From assembly GCF_003243465.1 (NCBI RefSeq), contig NZ_QFQZ01000029.1:1-49703 (forward strand): 49,703 bases of DNA, given 5' to 3'. Under the pieces are notes generated by a model. The model saw only the letters and a program-made list of their open reading frames with translations, made no database searches and had not been told where the DNA came from. Below, piece after piece: positions 8,581 to 15,311 of the stretch. Numbering within the stretch: the stretch's first letter is position 1; every line of letters starts with the position of its first letter. This stretch comes from Caulobacter segnis (GTDB lineage Bacteria > Pseudomonadota > Alphaproteobacteria > Caulobacterales > Caulobacteraceae). Position numbers and translations under genes: made by a program.

Positions 8581-9345
8581 CTAGTCCGAAGGCGGTCCAT
8601 GACGAGCCGGCGCGTGCCCCAGCCCGAGGCTGGCGTCACGGGCGACGGCCAGCAGACGAGGTGCGACCACGGCCATGCGCGCGGCGTCCATGTACTGCGG
8701 GATGCTGGAGACGCTGATCGCCGCGACGATCTCGCCGCTGGCGTCGCGGATCGGGGCGGCGAGGCAGCAGATCCGGTCGCCGTCCTCCTGGATGTGCGCC
8801 GCGTAGCCGCGGGTCGTCGCGCGAGCCATCTCGGCGAGGAAGGTCTCGCGGGCGTCGGGCGCATGGCCGCCGAGCAGGTCTTCGAACGCTTCGGGCGGCG
8901 CGTCCAGCAGGAGCGCCCGGCCCAGCGCGGTGTCGACGGCGCGGTTGCGGTCGCCGACCCGGTGGCGAACCGTCAGGCGCCGCTCCCCCTCCACCTGGGC
9001 GACATAGACCACCTCTTCGCCGATCAGCACGCCGAGGTTCGTCGACTCGCCCGTCTCGGCGGTCAGGGCGTCCAGCCGGGGCCTGGCCACCGCGATCAGG
9101 TCGTTGGCCTCGCGGGCCCGGGCCCCGAGATAGAGCAACCGCTGGCCAAGGCTCAAGCGGCGTCCCTCGATCGACAGCAGCCCCCTGCCCTCCAGCGCGT
9201 GGGCCAGGCGATGGGCCGTGCTGCGGGTCAGGCCCAGGCGCGCCTGGATGTCGCTCATCGCGTGGGCGCCGGAGGCGACGGTGTCGATGATGTCGAGCGC
9301 GCGCTGCAGGGTCTGGCTGGAGCGGTCGGGCCGGGTCGCTGTCAT
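8581..9345 (-). CDS. IclR-family transcriptional regulator
   Basis: A 254-residue IclR-type regulator. The winged helix-turn-helix spans residues ~10-70 (TLQRALDIIDTVASG, then DIQARLGLTRSTAHRLAHALE). The effector domain follows, with NLGVLIGEEVVYVAQVEGE, DTALGRALL and the signature AAPIRDASGEIVAAISVSS near 205-225, where small organic acids or sugars bind in relatives. The ATG at 9345 overlaps the TGA of the upstream GlcG/HbpS-like gene as ATGA, so it is the last gene of the minus-strand glycan operon. It converges on the nitric oxide synthase gene with a 25-nt gap. Its effector may be a rhamnose or uronate breakdown product, by context only. Confidence 0.93.
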   Translation of the reverse strand: MTATRPDRSSQTLQRALDIIDTVASGAHAMSDIQARLGLTRSTAHRLAHALEGRGLLSIEGRRLSLGQRLLYLGARAREANDLIAVARPRLDALTAETGESTNLGVLIGEEVVYVAQVEGERRLTVRHRVGDRNRAVDTALGRALLLDAPPEAFEDLLGGHAPDARETFLAEMARATTRGYAAHIQEDGDRICCLAAPIRDASGEIVAAISVSSIPQYMDAARMAVVAPRLLAVARDASLGLGHAPARHGPPSD

Positions 9346-9794
9346 GGCCCGACCGTAAAGCGTGACTGTGTCTCGACCGCGGCGCGAGCGCAGGCGTCGG
9401 CGGTCTCATGGCTGGTGTCCGCGACAGCCAGGCCGCCCACCAGCAAACCCTGGAGATAGAGCGGCAAGGAGCCGCCATGCGCGTTGTAGAGCTCCGGCTT
9501 GGCCGCGATCACCGCCGCGAAGGCCGGATCGGTCTTCTCGCGGGCCTCGAGAACGGATCCCGGCGCCTGGAAGGCCACGGCGGTGGCGGCCTTGCGCGGC
9601 GCGGCGACGGGCGGCTTGGGCGCGCCGTCCGCCCGCAGCACGGCGATCGGGATTCCGGCCGCATCGACGACGCTGGCGCTGACCGGCTGGCCCTGCGCCT
9701 CGCAGGCGCGGATCGCCGCCCGCGCCAGGCCTATGGACTCCTCCAGCGTCGGACCGGTCGGCGGCGCGGCGAGCGCGAGCAGCAAGGACAGCAT
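9342..9794 (-). CDS. GlcG/HbpS family (DUF336) protein, probably exported
   Basis: A 150-residue protein of the family that includes GlcG and the heme-binding HbpS. A short hydrophobic leader (MLSLLLALAAPPTG) may direct export. The body shows the family features ARAAIRACEAQGQPVSASVVDAAG, an AATAVAFQ segment, and the glycine-rich GGSLPLYLQGLLVGGLAVADTSHETADACARAAV at the end. Start ATG 9794 follows GAGGG and lies 11 nt after the stop of one IclR gene; its own stop overlaps the ATG of another. Function in sugar loci is not established for the family; cofactor or small-ligand binding is likely. Confidence 0.85.
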   Translation of the reverse strand: MLSLLLALAAPPTGPTLEESIGLARAAIRACEAQGQPVSASVVDAAGIPIAVLRADGAPKPPVAAPRKAATAVAFQAPGSVLEAREKTDPAFAAVIAAKPELYNAHGGSLPLYLQGLLVGGLAVADTSHETADACARAAVETQSRFTVGP

Positions 9795-9805
9795 GATCCC
9801 TCGAC

Positions 9806-10603
9806 CTACCGGTAGCCGAACTCGGCGCTGATCTTGGCCGTCGCCTCGCGCACATAGGCCCCGACGGTCTCGATCCGGGCGTCGTCCATGTACTGGGCCA
9901 CCGACGACACCGACACGGCCGCGATGATCTTGCCGCTCATGTCGCGGATCGGCGCGGCGACGCAGCGGATGTGATCCTCGTTCTCGTCCATGTCCAAGGC
10001 CACCCCTCGGGCGCGATAGCCGCGCATGATCTCCAGCCACTGGCGAAGATCGTAGCGATAGCGGGGGAACAGCGCCGCCTCGCGCTGGAAGACCTCGCGC
10101 CAGACGTCCTCGCTCTCGTCGAACAGCAGGGCCTTGCCCAGGCCCGTGTGGCGCAGCGGCTGGCGCTCGCCGACCACGCAACGGACCTCGATCCGCCGCG
10201 AGCCCGGGATCTTGTCGATGTAGTGGACCTGGTCTCGATCCAGCACGCCCAGATTGACCGTGTCGCCGGTGTCGATCGACAGCTGCCGCAGGTGCTCGCG
10301 GCTGACCCGGGTCAGGGTGATCTGCTGCGAGGCGGCGTAGCCCAGCTCCAGCAGCTTGGTGCCCAGGGTGTAGCCGTCGCGCGGATTGAACGACAGGAAG
10401 CCCGCGTCGACCAGGGTGGTGGCCAGGCGATGGACGGTGGTCTTGTTGAGGCCGAGACTGGCGGCCATCTGGCCCAGCGTCGTGTCGCCCTTGGCCACGC
10501 GGCTCAGCACCTCCAGCCCCTTGAACAGGGTCATGGCCGCCGCGCTGGCGCGCGCTGAGGTCACGTCCTCGCCCACGCCCACCATGTCCTTCGAATCCGC
10601 CAT
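9806..10603 (-). CDS. IclR-family transcriptional regulator
   Basis: About 265 residues. Helix-turn-helix region AMTLFKGLEVLSRVAKGDTTLGQMAASLGLNKTTVHRLATTLVDAG, then the IclR effector domain with NLGVLDRDQVHYIDKIPGS, HTGLGKALLFD and AAPIRDMSGKIIAAVSVSSVAQYMDDARIE. The ATG at 10603 lies 4 nt past the stop of the GH105 gene; an ATG at 10621, six codons earlier, overlaps that gene and is equally possible. It is clearly a paralogue of the IclR gene at 8581-9345, sharing the QYMDxAR end of the effector domain. It probably controls the rhamnose/uronate operon in which it sits. Confidence 0.92.
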   Translation of the reverse strand: MADSKDMVGVGEDVTSARASAAAMTLFKGLEVLSRVAKGDTTLGQMAASLGLNKTTVHRLATTLVDAGFLSFNPRDGYTLGTKLLELGYAASQQITLTRVSREHLRQLSIDTGDTVNLGVLDRDQVHYIDKIPGSRRIEVRCVVGERQPLRHTGLGKALLFDESEDVWREVFQREAALFPRYRYDLRQWLEIMRGYRARGVALDMDENEDHIRCVAAPIRDMSGKIIAAVSVSSVAQYMDDARIETVGAYVREATAKISAEFGYR

Positions 10604-10607
10604 GGCG

Positions 10608-12719
10608 CTATCGTCCCGCATCGAGTTCGGCCTTGCGGGCGCCGAGCCAGGCCTTGAAGCCGGCGATGTCCTTCACGCCCTGCTGGTCCTGAGTCCAGGC
10701 CGTGCCGAAGGCGTAGTCGATCCGCGCCGGATCCTTGAACGTCACGAACACCGAGGCGCCGTCGTCGCCAGGCCCGCCGGCGACCTCGGCCCGACGATAG
10801 AACACCGCGATGCCCAGGCCGTCGGCCGCCAGGCTCTGCTTGCCGTAGGTCGCCAGATAGGCCCAGCCCGACGCCCCCGGCGGCGAGGCGATCACCTCGA
10901 CGCCGTCGTGCTTGATCAGACCCGTCAGCAGCGGCCCGCCCTGGCTGTCGCCGACCGCGCTGACGCGGGTCAGGGTCGAGCCGCGCCGGATCGCATAGCG
11001 GGTGCGAAGCGTCGACTTGCCGCCGAAGAGACCCGTGTTGACCACCTCGATGGTCGCGGCGTCCCCGCCGCTCTCGACGACCTCGGCGCGGATGGTCGAG
11101 GCGCCCAGGTGGACAGCCCTGCCATCCTTCAGCCGGCCGATCCCCCCGACGCCCACGGTGTCGCCGACCTTGAAGATGTCCATGCCCCAGGAGGCCATGT
11201 CGTGGTAGTTGTCGACGCCCTGGCCGATCTTGTCGAGCACGGGGCCGGGCGTCTTCTTGCCGAAGATGTCGACCGCCATCCGCTCGTCGAGATACAGCCG
11301 ATAGGCGACCAGGTCCGACTCCCAGCCCACGCCCTCGAAGGCCAGCAGGCCGTCGTGGATGAAGTGGTCGGCCGGGACCGTGAAGCTCTTGCGCTGGTGG
11401 AAGATGCCGCCCTGCAGCACCTTGTCCTTCAGCACCCCGCCGTCCTGGACGTTCAGCACCGCCTGGACCGGCGTGCGCGGCGCGGGGATCGTCAGGTCCT
11501 TGCCGGGCTTGAGGTCGAGGTCGGCGACGGCGGTCGCCGCCAGCAGGAAGGCCCCGACGCCGTAGAACTGGGTGTCGTCGTAGCTGACGTTTTCGGGACG
11601 ATCGGACACCGGCTGCACATAGCCGAACTTGCCGTCGGGGTGGACCGCGCGGGTCAGGGCCGTCCAGCCCTTGCGTACGGTCGGCTCGAAGGTCTGGCGA
11701 TCCAGCAGCCCGGCCTTGATCCCCCAGGCCAGGCCGTAGGTGAAGAAGGCCGTGCCGCTGGATTCGGGCGGTGACTTGGTCGGGTCGGACAGCAGAGAGG
11801 GCGACCAGTAGCCGTCCGGCTTCTGGATCTTGGCGAGCTTGGCCGCCATGTCCTTGAAGACCGTCTCCATCCGCGCGCGGGTCGGATCGCCGGCCGGCAG
11901 CAGCGGGATCACCCGCGCAAGACCCGCCAGCACCCAGCCGTCGCCCCGGCTCCAGAAGATCTTCTCGCCGTTCGGGCCTCGCCGCGGGAAGAAGCGGGAG
12001 TCGCGATAGTAGAGGTGCTCGTCGCGGTCGTAGAGGAAGTCGGTGACCGCGTTGAACTCGGACTTGGCGTAGGCGGCGTAGCGCGGGTCGCCCGTCACCT
12101 TGCTCAGCTCGAACCAGGTGGCCGGCGCCATGAACAGGGCGTCGCTCCAGCACCAGCGCTTGTCGCAGTCGACGCCGCGCGGGTCGGTGTATTCGGCGTG
12201 CTCCAGCCCGACCTTGGGCGGATAGGCCAGGATGGCGTCGAAGCGGGCCTTCAGGGGCGCGATCGCCTCGGGACCGGCGCCGTTCTGGACCGCCCACAGA
12301 TAGGCCTGGCCGATCACGTGGTCGTCGGCGTGGTAGAACCGCTGGCCCAGCTGCCACTGGTTGGCCAGGCCGCGCGCCAGGATCGCCTGCCGGTAGGCGG
12401 GGTTGGGCGAGCGGTCGGCGAGGTCCCTCAACCCCACGAACAGGGCCCCCTGCACCCAGCCCTTGGGGTCGGCCGTGTCGCGCGAGGTGTTCGGCGGGAT
12501 GTACCCGGCGGCCATGGTCGCCAGCTGGTAGTCGGCGACCGTCTCGGCGAGCCGCATCACGTCCGCCGGACGGTAGGGAACGACCTCCGCCGGCGCGCTC
12601 GCCGTGGGCGCCGCCGCCGAGGCGGGCGTGGCGGCAAAAGGCGCTACCAGGATGGTCGAGGCCAGGGCGGCGCGGAACAAGGCGGCGCGGCCGCGCGGGA
12701 GCTGTCGTGAAAGGTCCAT
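10608..12719 (-). CDS. GH105 unsaturated uronyl hydrolase fused to DUF4861
   Basis: A 703-residue secreted or periplasmic enzyme; residues 1-36 are a signal peptide ending ASAAAPTASA. Residues ~50-400 are an alpha/alpha-barrel of the GH105 (YteR/unsaturated rhamnogalacturonyl hydrolase) type: CWSDALFMAPATWFELSKVTGD, RGDGWVLAGLARVIPLLP and SSGTAFFTYGLAWGIKAGLL are recognisable. Such enzymes remove the 4,5-unsaturated uronic acid left by polysaccharide lyases. Residues ~410-703 match the pattern of DUF4861, a beta-rich domain often found in pectin or ulvan loci. Start ATG 12719 follows AAGGGAAGGG. It lies downstream of rhaT and upstream of the IclR gene, so its product is likely a rhamnose-containing sugar. 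Confidence 0.88.
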   Translation of the reverse strand: MDLSRQLPRGRAALFRAALASTILVAPFAATPASAAAPTASAPAEVVPYRPADVMRLAETVADYQLATMAAGYIPPNTSRDTADPKGWVQGALFVGLRDLADRSPNPAYRQAILARGLANQWQLGQRFYHADDHVIGQAYLWAVQNGAGPEAIAPLKARFDAILAYPPKVGLEHAEYTDPRGVDCDKRWCWSDALFMAPATWFELSKVTGDPRYAAYAKSEFNAVTDFLYDRDEHLYYRDSRFFPRRGPNGEKIFWSRGDGWVLAGLARVIPLLPAGDPTRARMETVFKDMAAKLAKIQKPDGYWSPSLLSDPTKSPPESSGTAFFTYGLAWGIKAGLLDRQTFEPTVRKGWTALTRAVHPDGKFGYVQPVSDRPENVSYDDTQFYGVGAFLLAATAVADLDLKPGKDLTIPAPRTPVQAVLNVQDGGVLKDKVLQGGIFHQRKSFTVPADHFIHDGLLAFEGVGWESDLVAYRLYLDERMAVDIFGKKTPGPVLDKIGQGVDNYHDMASWGMDIFKVGDTVGVGGIGRLKDGRAVHLGASTIRAEVVESGGDAATIEVVNTGLFGGKSTLRTRYAIRRGSTLTRVSAVGDSQGGPLLTGLIKHDGVEVIASPPGASGWAYLATYGKQSLAADGLGIAVFYRRAEVAGGPGDDGASVFVTFKDPARIDYAFGTAWTQDQQGVKDIAGFKAWLGARKAELDAGR

Positions 12720-12746
12720 CGCCCTTCCCTTTCCTATTGCCCGACT

Positions 12747-13811
12747 CTAGGCGCCGAGGCTGTTGCCATAACCGATCACGATGGTCGCCAGCACCAGCAA
12801 GGTGACGCCCAGCCACACCACCGCGCGGGTAGAGGCCCTGGCCTTGCGCCATTCGGCCAGCGCGAAGCCCCACAGGGTCCCGAAGATGATGATGCTGGCC
12901 ATGTGCAGGGTCCAGCTAGAGAAGCCATAGCGTCCCATCTGGCTCTCGCCCATGGTGTAGAAGAAGAACTGGAAGTACCAGGCCACGCCGGCCACGGCGC
13001 AGAGGGCGTAGTTGCGGAGCAGCGGCGCCTTGGCTTCCTGGCCTTCGCCGCGTCCCAGCCATTGTCCCGCCGAGCGGTTCCTGACGACAAGGACGCCGCA
13101 CCAGACGAGATTGGTGGCGAGACCGCCCAGCAGCACGACGCACAGCACCGGCAGGCCGGTCCACAGCGGCCCCGTGCCGGCCTCGGCCGAAAGCGCCTTG
13201 ATCGGCTCGCCCGCCGCCAGGCCGTAGGCGAAGCAGGCCGACATGATCCCCGACAGGATCGCCACGATCAGGCCTTTGCGATAGTCGAACTCGGCGATGG
13301 CCGCCTTGGCGTCCTCGGCCGACATGTCCCGCTCCTTCAGGGAGCCGGCCCAGGCCACGACCACGATACCCACCAGCGTCAGCAGGATGCCGCCCAGCAC
13401 GATACGGCCCGGCGCGTGCGCCAGCAGCTTCTCGTGAAACTCGCCAGAGACCAGCGGCGGGATCAGGGTGCCGAACGCCGTGCACAGGCCCAGCACCACC
13501 GCCATGCCCAGGGACAGGCCCAGATACCGCATCGTCAGGCCATAGCCGAGGCCGCCGAAGCCCCACAGCGCGCCGAACAGGACGCAGGTTCCCAGCACCT
13601 TCGGCGGCGTCTGGGCCAGGACGCCCAGCAGGTCCTGCGTGCCCAGGGCGGCGAAGAACCACGGCGCCAGCAGCCAGGAGAAGATCCCCCCCGCCAGCCA
13701 GTAGATCTCCCAGGACCAGCGGCGCACGCCCTTGTAGGGCACGTAGAAGCTGGCCGAGGCGAAACCGCCCAGCCAGTGGAGAAGGACGCCGAAAAGAGGA
13801 TTGGCGGGCAC
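12747..13811 (-). CDS. rhaT: L-rhamnose/proton symporter RhaT
   Basis: A 354-residue inner-membrane protein with ten or so hydrophobic segments that takes up L-rhamnose with a proton. It aligns by eye with E. coli RhaT: GVLLHWLGGFASASFYVPYKGVRRWSWE at the start, GGIFSWLLAPWFFAALG, then GALWGFGGLGYGLTMRYLGLSLGMAV. Start GTG 13811; the stop is 27 nt from the GH105 start. Its place between the BNR-propeller enzyme and GH105 hydrolase argues that L-rhamnose is released in the periplasm. No rhamnose catabolic genes (isomerase, dehydrogenase, aldolase) lie in the window. Confidence 0.94.
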   Translation of the reverse strand: MPANPLFGVLLHWLGGFASASFYVPYKGVRRWSWEIYWLAGGIFSWLLAPWFFAALGTQDLLGVLAQTPPKVLGTCVLFGALWGFGGLGYGLTMRYLGLSLGMAVVLGLCTAFGTLIPPLVSGEFHEKLLAHAPGRIVLGGILLTLVGIVVVAWAGSLKERDMSAEDAKAAIAEFDYRKGLIVAILSGIMSACFAYGLAAGEPIKALSAEAGTGPLWTGLPVLCVVLLGGLATNLVWCGVLVVRNRSAGQWLGRGEGQEAKAPLLRNYALCAVAGVAWYFQFFFYTMGESQMGRYGFSSWTLHMASIIIFGTLWGFALAEWRKARASTRAVVWLGVTLLVLATIVIGYGNSLGA

Positions 13812-13880
13812 TATGGCGCTCCGGTGCGAGGGGTCACGTCGACCCTTGTGGAGAAACGGTGTGGGGCTGGGGCGTGCGGA

Positions 13881-15251
13881 TCACGGCGTGGTCTTGGCCA
13901 GGCGCAGCAACAGCAGCGTCGTGGGCGGCGGGATGTCCTCGGTCGGACGGTCGCGGTTCGGCGGGCGCGTCGGCCAGACCAGGGCGTAGTCGCCTTCCGG
14001 CCCGCCGGCGACCTGCAGCACATTGGCCCGCATGTCGGCCGGAACCTTCAGCTTGTCGCCGAGGCGCGCGACGAGGTCCTGGGTCGGGCGCTCCTCGACC
14101 GGCGCCAGGGTCTGCTCGTCGAACACGAGATCCGAGGTCCGTCCGTCGCGAACCACGGGCGCCGTCATCCGCCCGGGCGCCTCGACCTTGGCGCCGCCGA
14201 CCGAGAGCCGGCCGGCCAGGCTGCCGGGACCGCCGAAGTCCCAGCGGAAGCCCTTCCACTGGCTGATCGGCGCCGTGCGCCAGCCCCAGGCCTCGCGGCG
14301 CGCCAGATAGACCTGGGTGTCCCCGGCGGCGTCGAACTTGTGATAGGTGATCGTCGGCCGTCCCTGGCTGTCGAAGCCCAGCACGGTGTTGTTGTTGATC
14401 ATGCCGCCGCGGACCGGCACGGGATCGACGATCTCGGCCTTGCCCAGGGTGATCGGCAGCGACAGCGGCTGGCCGTCGGAACGCTCCCAGTGGACCAGGT
14501 CCTTGCTGCGCGCGTAGCTGAGATCGTGGTTGGTCGAGGCGTCGGGCGAGTCCCTCCAGACCCAGACGATGTGGAACCTCTTGTCCGGCCCCAGGACCGG
14601 CCCGACGAAATAGGCGTTGCGCTTGCCCTCGCCGCTGACCAGCGGGGTGGACAGGAGGCGGCTCCAGCGGCCGGTCTTGGCGTCGAGGACGTTGTAGATC
14701 TCGTCGCCTGATCCGCTACGCCCCGAGCGGTACTTGACGATCAGCCGCCCCTCGGCGTCGTGCAGGAAGATCGGATAGGTGACGCGGGCCTCGTCCTCGG
14801 GCCCAACCATCTGGGCCTCCCGGCGCAGGCTCCGGGCGTCGCCGCTCTCGGCCGAGCGGAAGTAGATCAGCGGCTCGGAGTGCATGTTGGCCATCACATG
14901 CAGGCGGCCCGCCGGATCGACGGCCAGGGCGATGTAGTTGTGGCTGTCCCAGCCCAGCCAGGAGTCGAGCTTGGCGTAGGTCCAGTAGGTCCCGTTGCGG
15001 TCGCGCTGGGCGATCGTCAGCTGACGGTTGGCGTCGTAGTAGCCGACATAGAGGCGCGTGGCGCTGACCGCGAGGGCGAAGCCCACCTTGTGCCCGGCCC
15101 ACACCTGGTCGATGGCCTCGATCGCGGTGACCGGCAAGGCCTTGGCCGGGTGATCGGCCTCCGGCGCCTGCGCGCGCGCGGCCGACGCGCAGAGCACACA
15201 GGCGGCCGAGAGGGCGGCGGATACGATGAGCCTGGAAAGACCGGAACGCAT
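13881..15251 (-). CDS. BNR_4-type beta-propeller glycan enzyme (lyase or rhamnosidase)
   Basis: A 456-residue exported protein, signal peptide to about residue 27 (LCASAARAQA). The rest is a repeat-containing beta-propeller of the BNR_4 type: WAGHKVGFALAVSATRLYVGYYD, LGWDSHNYIALAVDPAGRLHV (His104, Asn105), ARVTYPIFLHDAEGRLIVKYRSG, and NAYFVGPVLGPDKRFHIVWVWRD. Relatives include ulvan lyases (PL24/PL25 group) and enzymes acting at rhamnose-glucuronate linkages (GH145/PL42 group); His in the HN motif is the likely catalytic residue. With RhaT and GH105 as neighbours, cleavage between rhamnose and a uronic acid is the best guess. The exact family cannot be settled by eye. Confidence 0.82.
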   Translation of the reverse strand: MRSGLSRLIVSAALSAACVLCASAARAQAPEADHPAKALPVTAIEAIDQVWAGHKVGFALAVSATRLYVGYYDANRQLTIAQRDRNGTYWTYAKLDSWLGWDSHNYIALAVDPAGRLHVMANMHSEPLIYFRSAESGDARSLRREAQMVGPEDEARVTYPIFLHDAEGRLIVKYRSGRSGSGDEIYNVLDAKTGRWSRLLSTPLVSGEGKRNAYFVGPVLGPDKRFHIVWVWRDSPDASTNHDLSYARSKDLVHWERSDGQPLSLPITLGKAEIVDPVPVRGGMINNNTVLGFDSQGRPTITYHKFDAAGDTQVYLARREAWGWRTAPISQWKGFRWDFGGPGSLAGRLSVGGAKVEAPGRMTAPVVRDGRTSDLVFDEQTLAPVEERPTQDLVARLGDKLKVPADMRANVLQVAGGPEGDYALVWPTRPPNRDRPTEDIPPPTTLLLLRLAKTTP

Positions 15252-15311
15252 GGGCGCCTCGTACTGAGAAAAGGAGGCCGCCGCCTTGCGGCGACGGCCA
15301 GCAGGAGGATC

